DNA from: Bin87 sp965261925
GTDB lineage: Bacteria; Chloroflexota; Dehalococcoidia; Lucifugimonadales; UBA3495
Direction of reading: 5' to 3'
Length of the DNA stretch: 64,000 nucleotides
Assembly (NCBI GenBank): GCA_965261925.1
Contig: OZ253486.1
Span: forward strand, 3,658,001 to 3,722,000
Both the position numbers and the translations under genes were made by a program. Positions 45,311 to 54,270 of the stretch are shown here, one piece after another. The stretch's first letter is position 1; each line of letters starts with the position of its first letter. The notes beneath the pieces are model-generated. The model did no database searches. It saw nothing but the letters and a program-made list of their open reading frames with translations, and was not told the DNA's origin.

Positions 45311-46228
45311 ATGCAACTCCAATTGCATTCGGATCTTCAGTCACGCCAATCGACGCCCGCCGAGCCGGCGGCCCCAACCATACCCGCCAGCGAAGGCCAG
45401 CCGGCTATCGCCTGCGAGAATAACGCGGACTTCATGAACCGGCTCGAAACCGCAGGGCTTCAAATGAAGCTGATCGTGACCTCGCCTCCCTACAACCTGG
45501 GCAAAGATTACGAAACCAGGACCACCCTGGACAGCTACTTGGAAACGCAACGCAGCGTGATCGAGCAGTGTGTCCGTCTGCTGCACCCACAAGGATCACT
45601 GTGTTGGCAAGTCGGAAACTACATTGACGACGGTGAGGTGGTACCGCTGGATAGCGTTTTGTATCCGATATTCAGAGATCAAGGGCTGAAGCTCAGAAAT
45701 CGCATAGTGTGGCACTTCGGTCATGGATTGCACGCGTCCAAACGATTGTCCGGTCGTTACGAAACAATAAACTGGTGGACGAAAGGCGACGATTATACTT
45801 GGGACCTCGACCCGATCCGGGTCCCTTCCAAATACCCCGGCAAGCGCCACTACAAAGGCCCAAACGTTGGACAACTCTCCGGGAATGCCAACGGGAAAAA
45901 TCCCAGTGACGTCTGGGAATTTCCAAACGTGAAAAGCAACCATCCCGAAAAAACCGTACACCCCTGCCAGTTTCCGGTCGAATTGGTTGAGCGCTTGGTC
46001 TTGTCAATGACCGACGAAGGCGACGCGGTATTCGATCCCTACATGGGGGTCGGGTCTGCCGTTATTGCCGCTCTGATGCATCGACGCATCGCATACGGGT
46101 GTGACATCGTGCCGGAATATGTAGAGATAGCAGAACAGCGCATCCAGACATGGCGCGACGGCACCTTGCGCACACGACCGATGGGAAAGCCAATTTACGA
46201 CCCGTCATTGCCCCGCGGCGGCCACTGA
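45311..46228 (+). CDS. Type II DNA methyltransferase (beta class)
   Basis: A 305-residue amino-methyltransferase of the N4-cytosine/N6-adenine type. Catalytic motif IV is TSPPYNLGKDY (about 57-67), and the SAM-binding motif FDPYMGVGSAVIAALMHRR is near the C-terminus, giving the beta-class order. TVHPCQFPVELVERLVLSMT before it is typical. Its stop overlaps the start of a BglII/BstYI-like nuclease (TGATG), so the two form one restriction-modification unit. It is expected to protect the nuclease's target. The sequence is AT-richer than the chromosome to the left. Confidence 0.9.
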   Translation: MQLQLHSDLQSRQSTPAEPAAPTIPASEGQPAIACENNADFMNRLETAGLQMKLIVTSPPYNLGKDYETRTTLDSYLETQRSVIEQCVRLLHPQGSLCWQVGNYIDDGEVVPLDSVLYPIFRDQGLKLRNRIVWHFGHGLHASKRLSGRYETINWWTKGDDYTWDLDPIRVPSKYPGKRHYKGPNVGQLSGNANGKNPSDVWEFPNVKSNHPEKTVHPCQFPVELVERLVLSMTDEGDAVFDPYMGVGSAVIAALMHRRIAYGCDIVPEYVEIAEQRIQTWRDGTLRTRPMGKPIYDPSLPRGGH

Positions 46229-46839
46229 TGCAGATAGCGGCCAAGTATTCCCATCTGAACGGGGAGGAGCACCTGATCGTTCACCGGAACCAACTGTGGG
46301 ATCAGGTCCAACACGTCGTCGGAAGAGTGAATGCGGCATCTTGCCGTACTAAACAATCAAGAGAATCTAGAAAGCAAGGCCGCTTGTTATTTTCTCCAAC
46401 CGACTTGAACGCGGCATTCAAGCGCGAGTTTGAATCTTTGGGCTGGAAACAGGTGCGCCGAAATTTCTGGGTCACCTCGGACGAACGTCTCATGCGCCGG
46501 ATCCATAACCTGCCTCCCGAGGAACAAAAACTCGCAATCGAAAACGCCGGGCATACGCCCATCGGATCGTATAACCAAACTGATTTCGTCAAAGACCGGG
46601 TCGCCGTCGAGGTGCAGTTCGGCAAGTACTCATTCGTGGCCCACGACCTGTTCGTCAAACACCTGCACTTCTACATAACCGATACGATCGACGTTGGGAT
46701 AGAGATACTCCCTATGAAAGCTCTCGAGCAGGAAATGTCGTCCGGTGTTCCATACTATGAACGTGATTTGGTGAACGTATTGCGGCAGGGCCGCGCCGTT
46801 CCAGCGGTTCCGCTGGTTCTCCTCGGCGTAGTGCCGTAA
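46228..46839 (+). CDS. BglII/BstYI-family type II restriction endonuclease
   Basis: A 203-residue nuclease, started at the ATG at 46228 that overlaps the methyltransferase stop by one base. The core segment KDRVAVEVQFGKYSFVAHDL and the following KHLHFYITDTIDVGIEILP closely resemble the BglII/BstYI fold, whose catalytic residues lie in an E-x-Q-like strand. The C-terminus (PYYERDLVNVLRQGRAVP) fits the same family. Family members cut within GATC-centred sites; the exact site is unknown. It converges on a decayed methyltransferase. Confidence 0.85.
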   Translation: MQIAAKYSHLNGEEHLIVHRNQLWDQVQHVVGRVNAASCRTKQSRESRKQGRLLFSPTDLNAAFKREFESLGWKQVRRNFWVTSDERLMRRIHNLPPEEQKLAIENAGHTPIGSYNQTDFVKDRVAVEVQFGKYSFVAHDLFVKHLHFYITDTIDVGIEILPMKALEQEMSSGVPYYERDLVNVLRQGRAVPAVPLVLLGVVP

Positions 46840-46847
46840 GGGAAGCG

Positions 46848-47489
46848 TCAACCACGAACAACAGCGCCTGCCTTCGAGTACCGCGGCAACGGCGGTGGTG
46901 CCGCTGCCCATGAACGGGTCCAGCACCACCTGGGCCGAGGTCGCCCGTATCGCCCGCCGCGGGAGGTCCACCGGGAACGTCGGTATCCCGGTGATCCAGA
47001 GCAGGTCTCCTGGTGGATCCGCCAAACGCTCCCATCAGTGTGTCCGTCCAGCAGCCGGAACTTGGGCTTGGTGATGAGGTAGATCACTTCGTAATCGGGC
47101 AGGAAGTAACCGGGGTTGAAGTTGGTTCCCCCGGACCGGTGCCAGATGATGACCTGGCGCAGGGGGAAATCCTGCAGGATGTCGTCGTGCCTGACGATCA
47201 ACCCGCCCTGAACCCGGTGCATTTGGTTGTAGAAGATTGCTCCGTCCGGCTTCAGCACCCGGAGCATCTGGGCGAGACAGAGGCGTTGCCACTCCACGTA
47301 GGCGTGGTGGGGCATATCGTCGCTGTGGCCGTCGTAGCCATCCCAGCAGCGGGACCCGTTGCCCGTGGAATTGAGCAGGTTGTAGGGCGGCGAAGTAACG
47401 ACCAGGTCGACGGACTCGTCGGGGAGCTGTTGCATAAGCTCCAGGCAGTCGCCCTGGTGTATTCGGTCAAGCCATTGCGATAGAGACAA
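46848..47489 (-). pseudogene. Decayed DNA methyltransferase
   Basis: Beta-class methyltransferase broken by at least one frameshift. The 5' part (213 residues, TTG start at 47489) reads IHQGDCLELMQQL, then SPPYNLLNSTGNG and LKPDGAIFYNQMH. Near 47015-46990 the frame shifts: the old frame ends in Arg/Trp-rich text, while the other frame resumes with FPVDLPRRAIRATS and the SAM motif LDPFMGSGTTAVAAVLEGRR down to about 46860. The 3' end does not read as a normal C-terminus and abuts the BglII-like gene. Only one functional methyltransferase (the convergent one) therefore remains. Confidence 0.75.
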
Positions 47490-47519
47490 AACAAACCCCC
47501 GTATCTGGTGGTACGGGGG
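47489..47519 (-). terminator. Rho-independent terminator between the small HTH gene and the decayed methyltransferase
   Basis: On the minus strand CCCCCGTA pairs with TACGGGGG (8 bp, 8-base loop; 47519-47496) and is followed by TTTGTTTT. It terminates the upstream minus-strand gene just before the decayed methyltransferase. Confidence 0.75.
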
Positions 47520-47539
47520 ATGTTATGCCAGAGGTTGAT

Positions 47540-47971
47540 TTACCCAACTGACGATTTTGGCGGCCTACCCCTCCCTCGAGGGCAGGTGGCCATCTCTTTG
47601 AGCGCATCCTCCACAGTCACGTTGTAACCACCGCCTGCAGCCGGAGCGCGCAGTTTGCCCATGCGAGGCAACAGACCTCTATGCCACCATCCAGCAGCTG
47701 TTCTTACTTTCACGCCGTACTTCTTCGAGGCCGTAGGCAGGTCGATCAGCCCGTCCGGGAGTTCGTCGTAAATAACGACCCCCTCGTCTTTGGGGGGCGT
47801 CTCGGCGCGGACCAGCAGGTTCACGATGTCGGTCGGGTTCTCGACCGTTCGATGGGCAATACGTTCGGCAATCATCTCGGCAAATGCTCCGGCGTCAACA
47901 CCGGCATCCAGCGCCTAGTCGATGACGCTGATCAGGTCCTCTTTCAGTGCGATATTGCCGAATTCTACCAT
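47540..47971 (-). pseudogene. Small DNA-binding protein with an in-frame amber stop
   Basis: The full reading frame is MVEFGNIALKEDLISVID, then TAG at 47917-47915, then a continuous 125-residue stretch. After the stop: ALDAGVDAGAFAEMIAERIA, and an HTH-like end LIDLPTASKKYGVKVRTAAG. An ATG at 47875 could restart translation and would give a 111-residue protein. The amber codon lies after codon 18 of the frame that starts at 47971 with a plausible ribosome site (AGGA). Whether a truncated or read-through protein is made is unknown. MerR-like or excisionase-like regulator by appearance. Confidence 0.55.
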
Positions 47972-48077
47972 AGGGGGATCCTTGGCCTGGCGGGGTCATC
48001 GCTGACGATGAGAAATGAACGCACGCTGTTCCGCACCTGACTTCCGGTCGGTCCGCCGCATTGCGCGTGCGCCAGTG

Positions 48078-48275
48078 CTACCTTCTCCGTGGTTGACGAC
48101 CCCTAATCGTGGCACCTGGCTCGAATTCATCCGACAGCCACCGTACGAACTGTCTCGCGTGCAACAGATATGTGTTTTTGGCCGAGAGCCGGAGTTCGGA
48201 CTCTTCGACAACGTCGCTATATCTTTCGAACGCTTCACGGATTTCTTGTAAAGACGACTGGCTGATTTTTGGCAC
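48078..48275 (-). CDS. Short protein resembling an integrase N-terminal (SAM-like) domain
   Basis: A 65-residue protein starting at the GTG at 48275, which has AAGGAG 7 bp upstream (an ATG two codons earlier would have the site one base away). It reads SSLQEIREAFERYSDVVEES, then AKNTYLLHARQFVRWLSDEF, the pattern of the core-binding domain of tyrosine recombinases (N-T-Y-x2-H-x2-x-F-x-R-W-L). No catalytic domain follows, so it is either an isolated fragment or a small accessory gene. It is in the same direction as the integrase located downstream of it. Confidence 0.5.
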   Translation of the reverse strand: MPKISQSSLQEIREAFERYSDVVEESELRLSAKNTYLLHARQFVRWLSDEFEPGATIRGRQPRRR

Positions 48276-48281
48276 AAGCAT

Positions 48282-48765
48282 GCTCCTTGAGAGGCTGTGA
48301 ACCAAACTCTTGCCCATCGGTGCGGGCGGGTATCGGAACTTCCGGTCCGACTGAATTTGGTTCTTACCTGCACCCACTGAGGCTCTCACTCTTTGCGGGA
48401 CAGCATTTGGGCACCGAATACAGCCACGACGACGGCGGCGCACACTACTATCGCGTAAGGAACACACTGCCCGGGTTGATTGCCGGCAGCCGTCGATCCC
48501 ACGACCACTAACGTTGCCAGCAATACCGATAACCATATAAAATCATCCGCGATCTCTTCCCAGTAGGATCGGGATCATCGGGCCGTAGCGATCCCAGTCG
48601 CTGCGGCCAAATTGGTTCACTGGAGCCGATGAAGGGATACGATGATAGTGCAAAAATGGGGTATCGTACAGTGCTGTGGGGTGAGATTTCCTACTCAAAT
48701 CTCCATTTGCAGTGCTGTGCAGTGATGTACCATGCCGGCAAGTTGTCCAGCATTTGTCCAGGAAT
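48282..48765. other. Intergenic region next to the integrase 3' end, with direct and inverted repeats
   Basis: No gene is supported. Two CAGTGCTGTG copies (48669-48678, 48710-48719) and a third shorter match (CAGTGATG, 48720-48727) flank an inverted repeat GAGATTT / AAATCTC (48683-48703). The position just beyond the integrase stop would suit an attachment or recombination region, but a core site was not identified. Confidence 0.3.
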
Positions 48766-49893
48766 TCACGCGGCTTTTCGCATCATGTCTGCGAACGCCT
48801 TTGCGGCGCCCTTTTGCCAGCCGGGAAGGCAGTGGGCGTAGATCTGCAAGGTTATGGCCGGGCTGGAATGCCCCAGCCTCTCCGCAGTTACGGGAAGGCT
48901 CACCCCTGACTGTAGCAGCCCTGACGCATGGAAGTGGCGCAGACTGTGGAGGGTGATTTTAGGGCAACCGGCAAGCTTGGCCATGCGTGATACCATACGC
49001 GACATGACCGTCGGTCGGCACCATCCGTCAATGCCTCGCCTGGGGAATACGATCTCTGAGGGTTCGATGTTTAGGACATTCGCCAGGTCAATTTGCCTGG
49101 CGCGATGCTGTCGCAGCATGTTGACAATATCGTCGTCGAGTTCAATCGTCCGCCTGCTGCTCTTGGATTTTGGTGGTCCCAGTTTGACGCCGTTGGCGGT
49201 TACTATCAGAGCCTGGACGACATCCAAGGTGCCGGCGTCCAGGTTCACGTTCTTCCACTCCAGTGCGGTAATCTCGCCTCGTCGCATTCCAGTGTAGGTG
49301 GCGACGTATGTTGCCGGCCACAGGTGGTGTTCGGATGCTTTAGCCACGGCCAACAGGGCATTGACTTGGCGTTCCTCAGGGACGAACGCCGGCTTTCGCT
49401 GGGCCCGCGGTGGTTTAACCGACGCGGCCGGGTTTCGTCCGATCACCTCCATTTCGACGGCATGTTCCAAGGCCGCTTTCAGGACGGTGTGTACGGCGAC
49501 GACTCCTACAGGAGCCTTGCCGCCTATGATCAGGTTGAGTTCGAATTCCCTGATCTGCTTCGGCGATAGTTTTGCGAGCTTGATTCTTCCCAGCCCGGGT
49601 TTGATGTGGATACGCATGTGTTCCTCGTAGCGGTCGTCGGTTTTTTCTCGTATGCCATCGACCTGTTTGTTCTCCAGCCACTTGTCCATCCATTCGCCCA
49701 GCGTGTAGTTGGTCTTGGCTGGGGTGATGCCGCGGTCCATGTCGCTGAGGATTTCCCGGATTCTGCGTTCGGCATCGGCTTTCTTGCCGCGGACGGTTTC
49801 GGTCTTGCGGATGCGTTTACCTTTGTCGTCGCGGCCCAGGAAGACCGATATCTCCCAGGACCCCGGGCTACGTTGTTTTATGGAGCCTTTCAT
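48766..49893 (-). CDS. Phage-type site-specific integrase (tyrosine recombinase)
   Basis: A 375-residue integrase of the phage/ICE type. The start at 49893 (MKGSIKQRSPGSWEISVFLG) gives the usual AP2-like N-terminal DNA-binding strands; the frame extends further but without family sequence. The core-binding domain contains YTLGEWMDKWLENKQVDG. Catalytic residues are visible: Arg in YTGMRRGEITALEW, the H-x2-R in ITLHSLRHFHASGLL, and Tyr in TLQIYAHCLPG. A small excisionase-like gene lies just upstream, consistent with an integrated element. Attachment sites were not determined. Confidence 0.92.
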   Translation of the reverse strand: MKGSIKQRSPGSWEISVFLGRDDKGKRIRKTETVRGKKADAERRIREILSDMDRGITPAKTNYTLGEWMDKWLENKQVDGIREKTDDRYEEHMRIHIKPGLGRIKLAKLSPKQIREFELNLIIGGKAPVGVVAVHTVLKAALEHAVEMEVIGRNPAASVKPPRAQRKPAFVPEERQVNALLAVAKASEHHLWPATYVATYTGMRRGEITALEWKNVNLDAGTLDVVQALIVTANGVKLGPPKSKSSRRTIELDDDIVNMLRQHRARQIDLANVLNIEPSEIVFPRRGIDGWCRPTVMSRMVSRMAKLAGCPKITLHSLRHFHASGLLQSGVSLPVTAERLGHSSPAITLQIYAHCLPGWQKGAAKAFADMMRKAA

Positions 49894-49978
49894 GGCTACC
49901 TCCCGATAAGGTTGATTTCCCACGGCGTTGGTTGCCGCCGGGACGCGGAGTTTAGTGGATCCGCGATCCGCCGGTCGG

Positions 49979-50173
49979 TTACGGGGCGTCGTCGTTGGGC
50001 GCCGGCATCGAGACCAGTCTTTCCAGCGTGGCGCGGGGGATGAGGATGCGCTTGCCCATCCGGATGGATTCGATTTTCCCGGTCCGGATTTCCTCTCGCA
50101 CCATCCACTCGCTGACCCCGAGGGCACTGGCGGCTTCTTTCACGCTATAGGCGATCCGTTCAGTGGTCTCCAT
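49979..50173 (-). CDS. Excisionase-like DNA-binding protein
   Basis: A 64-residue protein with the MerR/excisionase-type helix-turn-helix of helix-turn-helix 17 proteins: AYSVKEAASALGVSEWMVRE, then IRTGKIESIRMGKRILIPRA. Located 85 bp upstream of the integrase in the same direction, where excision factors usually sit. It probably directs integrase activity or represses its own transcription. Confidence 0.75.
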   Translation of the reverse strand: METTERIAYSVKEAASALGVSEWMVREEIRTGKIESIRMGKRILIPRATLERLVSMPAPNDDAP

Positions 50174-50395
50174 GCTGTCTCCTGTTGTTACGGCCTGTGC
50201 TTTGATGTATAGGTCCGTGCGATGGTTTAACTGTAGCGAACCGCCCTTGGGTTTTTCTGCATGTCGTTTCCCGTCGGGCAGACGGGGAAATTAAAAATAA
50301 AAAAACAGACCCATGGTCCGTTTCTTCAATGGGTCAAAGACCCTCAAAAAGCGACACGTCAGACGTTTGAAACCATCCGACGTGCTGATAGTCAT

Positions 50396-50417
50396 TCGCC
50401 CCGCCGAAGCGGGGCGA
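50396..50417 (-). terminator. Hairpin with TTCG tetraloop
   Basis: TCGCCCCGC pairs with GCGGGGCGA (9 bp); on the minus strand the loop is TTCG closed by C-G, a very stable tetraloop. It lies 22 bp after the stop of the 50439-50672 gene. No T run follows on the minus strand, so classical termination is uncertain. Confidence 0.45.
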
Positions 50418-50438
50418 GACGACGTTTTTTGGTTTTCA

Positions 50439-50672
50439 TTACGGGTTTGCGATTAGTGTGTACTCGTCCAACCGGGCCGTGAGGTCGTTGGGATCATTTC
50501 TTTGTTCGGTGATCCATTTGACGTATTCGTTCGCGTGGAACTCGCACATGTTCGGCGAGGCCAGGGTTTCTTCGTCGGTGTCGAGGACGCGGAATGAATC
50601 GGTGTCGTTGCATCCCGGGATCTGGCATCCGCCGTTCCAATCGTCGGTTACGACAACGTATTTTTCGTTCAT
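50439..50672 (-). CDS. Small protein of unknown function
   Basis: A 77-residue acidic protein (MNEKYVVVTDDWNGGCQIPG). It has Cys at 16, Cys at 21 and a CEFHANEY segment near 43, so a metal site is possible. The start overlaps the stop of the upstream gene (ATGA), suggesting an operon within the mobile region. Family not recognised. Confidence 0.5.
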   Translation of the reverse strand: MNEKYVVVTDDWNGGCQIPGCNDTDSFRVLDTDEETLASPNMCEFHANEYVKWITEQRNDPNDLTARLDEYTLIANP

Positions 50673-50890
50673 GGTTCTCCTTTTCGGTTGGTTGACATGA
50701 ATGGGCGGCGATCATCAAAAACATGATCGCCGCGCGGGCTGCAGTGGCGGGGTACCACCACTTCCCGGCTGCCTGGTTCCGGCACGACGTGGTAGTCCTT
50801 GACCTGGATGACCTCGGCGACAGGGCGAATGGGTTTTAGGCAAGTCAGTCGGTCAAACAAGATCATTTCCACCAGGATGCTGAAACTCAT
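50669..50890 (-). CDS. Small protein of unknown function
   Basis: A 73-residue basic protein overlapping the next gene by four bases. It starts with a hydrophobic stretch (SILVEMILFDRLTCLKPIRP). No domain is recognised; coding is suggested by the overlap and the matching direction of the excisionase and integrase genes. Confidence 0.4.
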   Translation of the reverse strand: MSFSILVEMILFDRLTCLKPIRPVAEVIQVKDYHVVPEPGSREVVVPRHCSPRGDHVFDDRRPFMSTNRKGEP

Positions 50891-51115
50891 CGCGGGTTCA
50901 ATTCAGGTTGGTTCAATAGGTTCCCGCCAGTGGGCGTCGAATTGAGGCAATGTGCAGTGAGACACTGGCATGACGTCGTGGGAGAGGATGTCGGGAATAG
51001 CATCCGCCGCGTCCATCATGGCGCGGGAATGGTTGAACTACGAAGAACCACATGATAGCGGCGGGTGCCTGCCGTTCCTGGAGCGGTTGCCGCTGGTTGC
51101 ATCAGCTGGGTTCGA

Positions 51116-52153
51116 TCACGAGTACTGCCCCAGTTCCTCTAGCCGCAGCTTCATCTGTTGCAACGCTTCCTCCGCGGCCTGCCGCAACGTGCGTTCCTCG
51201 TCCAACTCCAACGCCACCCTGGCGTTTTCGGCGGTGAGTTCTTTAATCCGGCACAGCATCGCTGCTTTTTCTTCCTTCCACGAAGCGGGAGCGCTCTGCG
51301 GCGTGGCGGCTCGTTCTTCATCGGGTCCGATGGAAGATGCGGCATGTTCTCGGTCATTGCCGGCGGACTCGGCTTCCACTATGGCCTTTCTGTAGGCCTG
51401 ATCGAACGTGAACTCCGCGTCCCTCACGGACTTAGACAGGCCTGCCGCCCTCACGACGCTGGCCATTTTGAGAGCTGCGCTGAACGTGATTTCCCGCGCC
51501 AGCACTTTGTTTTGCAATCGACATTCGCATATTCCCTTGGCCTCGCTGATCCGAGTGGTACCAACTCGGGCCAACGTCGCCATATCCTCGATGGTCCACG
51601 GTTTGTCGCGAAACCTCACGCCAAGCGTGACCTTTTTGGGGCGACCTGTTCCGGCCCACTCGCAGGCTACCACTGCGATTAACGCTCTCAGACCAGCGGT
51701 CAGGTGAGGTCCGTGCAGCGCCTCGATGCATAGTCGAACCGTTGGATCGTTTCCCTTGACTGGGATCATCCTGATTTCCAAGCCCAATTCGAGCGCGATT
51801 TCATACCGTTCGTAGTCCCAAAGCACCTCAGATCCCAGGGTTAGAACGTCTACGGTGCAAGTGGATACGTCGTCAGAACGCTTCAGGAGTTGCATCGCGG
51901 ACACCAGTTGCCGACGTTCGGTTGGAGTACGAGCGGGCACCGAATCAGCCAGCGGATGTTTGCTTAATCGTGGGACTGGAGACTCGGCCCTTCCGTTAAT
52001 GGAAGGTGCGCGTTTTCTCTTTGTTTGGGTAGGTTCGGGTCGATCAAGTAGGTGGGTGAAGTCCATCTGGTTCCCAATTTCATCTACGCCGGTGCCGCTT
52101 ACCATGGTGATGTCCTCCCCTGCGCCTTTCCGTTGGTCAATGGCAGGTCTCAT
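51116..52153 (-). CDS. Unknown protein with HTH-like core and C-terminal coiled coil
   Basis: A 345-residue protein in the mobile region, not assigned to a family. Residues about 75-215 form a folded core with an HTH-like stretch (WTIEDMATLARVGTTRISEA). Before it is GLRALIAVVACEWAGTGRPK. The C-terminus (about 285-345) is a strong coiled coil (ELTAENARVALELDEERTLR). The shape resembles plasmid or phage regulators (a DNA-binding core with a dimerising coil). It is the first gene of the minus-strand run that ends in the integrase. Confidence 0.55.
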   Translation of the reverse strand: MRPAIDQRKGAGEDITMVSGTGVDEIGNQMDFTHLLDRPEPTQTKRKRAPSINGRAESPVPRLSKHPLADSVPARTPTERRQLVSAMQLLKRSDDVSTCTVDVLTLGSEVLWDYERYEIALELGLEIRMIPVKGNDPTVRLCIEALHGPHLTAGLRALIAVVACEWAGTGRPKKVTLGVRFRDKPWTIEDMATLARVGTTRISEAKGICECRLQNKVLAREITFSAALKMASVVRAAGLSKSVRDAEFTFDQAYRKAIVEAESAGNDREHAASSIGPDEERAATPQSAPASWKEEKAAMLCRIKELTAENARVALELDEERTLRQAAEEALQQMKLRLEELGQYS

Positions 52154-52842
52154 TGGAAGTATGGGCGCAGAAGGGTGTTCGTTCGCGTGATCCCTTTCCT
52201 CGCAGGGGTCTTGAACCGGAGGTAAAGGGTGTCGAAGGTGAGGGGGTATGGCCGGTCGACTGAACTATCCACTCACTGAGATCTTCACATGCCTCGCAGC
52301 GGTGCGGTTGGCAGTGGGAAGCGTAGAGAGCTATGGACTCTGCGTCAGGCGATGCGGTTGTTGGGGCCGACGATACGCGACGGGATTGAATGCCTGTGCG
52401 GCTGATCTTTTCGGCCGGGCCAAGGTCACGAGCTCGCGCGGTCGGCGTTGGGCGCCGTCATGGGATCATTCCTGCGGAGACAGCCCTGTGGCCGTCGCGA
52501 AGGGTTCCGGGGTGGTGATTGGACACGAGCAGCGATTGGTGACGACCGTGGTGATCAAACGTCAGCGTTATCTCGAAGGTCGTTACTACGTCGGTGGGCA
52601 GTTGACCAACAACGCGAGCGCCCGCCCGGATTGAAAGCCGACGGTCAAATACCAACCGGATGTTTGCCGAACCGCGGCGGTCTGGATCAACCTGAACGTG
52701 CTGGCCGCGGCTTTGCAATCGCTTGACCGGATACTTGGTGACGGCAGAGGTGTACCAAGTGGCCAACCATCGCGACTCCAACGTCAAGCAACCAAAGCCC
52801 TTGACTGTTGTCGAGTCAACCGCCTGGATATCTTCGTTCGTA
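52154..52842. other. Degenerate region between the unknown protein and the broken integrase
   Basis: No intact gene is supported. On the plus strand, fragments with protein-like text appear in different frames: RELWTLRQAMRLLGPTIRDG near 52320-52380, and VVIGHEQRLVTTVVIKRQRY near 52512-52575, followed by a TGA at 52632-52634 and in-frame continuation AAVWINLNVLAAALQSLDRI. These look like decayed coding sequence from mobile DNA, but no family could be named. Confidence 0.4.
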
Positions 52843-53808
52843 TCATAGGCACCGCAGCGCCGACCTGGTCGGCTCGCCGCGGCTGTAACGGCCGACCATG
52901 CCGCCGCCCTGCTTACAGCGGCCCTGGCGTTCGATCTTGTGGGTGGGGGCGCCGTTCTGGGCCGTGCGTCGGGCCATGCCCACCCGGCCGCTGTGGCCGC
53001 TGAAGAACTCCCAGTCCGTCAATCCCACGGCCCTGGCGATGGCCTTCACCCGCCGGGCGATCTGGAACTCCGACAACCCGAACACCTTCCCATCCCCGCC
53101 AACCACCGCCGGTCGTATGGCGGAAAGCGCGTTCATGGCAGCCGGGGTGATGGCCACCACCGCGCCCTGGGCCTCGGCGTCGGTCTTCGAACGAATGACG
53201 GTGATGCGGCTGGAGCCGTCGTCCCAGCGCTGGAGGTCGCCCCAGGTGAGAGACGAAGCCTCGGACCGCGGCAACCCCGCGCCGGAGAGGACGGCCACTA
53301 AGGCCAACTCAATATTGCCCCGCTCTGCCGCCTGCGCCGCCGTCTCAATGCCGCGGCCGTGCCGGCGGGGTTGAACCGCGGTGAGGCGAAGATAGCGAGG
53401 GCGTCGGTGGTGAGGGCCCCGGACTGGCGCTGGGGTTTGGCGAGTCGCCGTCCCGACTCCTTTTTAAAGAAGCGCGCACGCCCAAGCCCGGCAGGGCGAC
53501 TCCAGCTTCGCCCACTGGTGGGCCTTGGAGATGACGGAGATGGCCAGCCGGAGCGTGGCGATCGAGGCGCCGGAGCCGGCCCGGGCAGCCAGGTAGCGGG
53601 CCACGGCGAGAGGCTCGGCCACCAGGGACGCGAGCCCCACCTGGTCGCACCAACCGGCGAATATGCACCACTGGGTTGTGTAGGTGCGGCGGGTGTTGTC
53701 GGAGAGAAAGGCCTCCAGCGCGTCGGCCACGCCCCGGTCGGCGGCGGCGAGCTCGGGGAGCTGCGCGGGCTCGATAGGGACGACGTGGGCGGCGGGGATG
53801 GTGGTCAT
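52843..53808 (-). pseudogene. Frameshifted second tyrosine recombinase
   Basis: Two pieces of one integrase on the minus strand. The 5' part starts at the ATG at 53808 (MTTIPAAHVVPIEPAQLPEL) and contains the core-binding sequence DNTRRTYTTQWCIFAGWCDQ up to about 53480. The frame then shifts at least once, and a 3' part (stop at 52843) reads VLSGAGLPRSEASSLTWGDL, then IRSKTDAEAQ and FFSGHSGRVGMARR, with the Arg and H-x-x-R catalytic blocks. The intervening segment near 53345-53480 reads in different frames. It is a relic of a second mobile element. Confidence 0.75.
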
Positions 53809-53838
53809 GGGCGAGTCTCCGGAGGCGGGTTTGACGGG

Positions 53839-54129
53839 GTGATTCGGGTGAGTGAAACATGCGCGATAAATCCGATTATCGCGCGGCGAATCGCCAATGC
53901 CAAACTGGAAAAATTGGACCCGAAGCGCTCTGAATTCGCCGGAGTCATTGCAGTGGCGACCCACAATCGCCATGGGTGGTCGAGCGATCTAACCGACGCC
54001 CCAGAAATATTCGAGCACATTGCCAAACTGACGTTGGGCATCACGCAGGCCGATAGTGGGGCTGAAACCGAAGCGCGCCTGGCGAACATGTCCGGTAATC
54101 CAAAGGAGGGAACCATAGAACAAACCTAA
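53839..54129 (+). CDS. Small plus-strand protein of unknown function
   Basis: About 96 residues from a GTG at 53839, diverging from the broken integrase start. The text CAINPIIARRIANAKLEKLD is protein-like, and a strong terminator follows 68 bp after the stop, which supports transcription. The longer frame to the left is a shadow of the integrase. A GTG at 53848 is an alternative start. No family recognised. Confidence 0.4.
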   Translation: MIRVSETCAINPIIARRIANAKLEKLDPKRSEFAGVIAVATHNRHGWSSDLTDAPEIFEHIAKLTLGITQADSGAETEARLANMSGNPKEGTIEQT

Positions 54130-54197
54130 CGGGTCAAGGTCGGATGGTCGCGCTGGTACCTGGCCGCCGACAATCGATAGCCAACATCGTCCCATCT

Positions 54198-54234
54198 GGC
54201 TCCACCGGGCAAACGCCGGTGGAGCCATTTTTTG
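54198..54234 (+). terminator. Rho-independent terminator upstream of the NERD gene
   Basis: GGCTCCACCGG and CCGGTGGAGCC (11 bp, 54198-54208 and 54216-54226) enclose a 7-base loop and are followed by ATTTTTTG. A textbook terminator for plus-strand transcription coming from the left. Confidence 0.88.
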
Positions 54235-54270
54235 CCACTGCCCAATCCAACAGAAAAAGGAGCAATCACC

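Noticed and set aside
48282..48765. tRNA gene as integration target near the integrase
   Set aside because: No cloverleaf or TTCGA-type T-loop could be seen in the region; no tRNA was found elsewhere in the window either.
52248..52634. Plus-strand frame of 128 codons as a gene
   Set aside because: Protein-like text appears in more than one frame with interrupting stops, consistent with decayed DNA rather than an intact gene.
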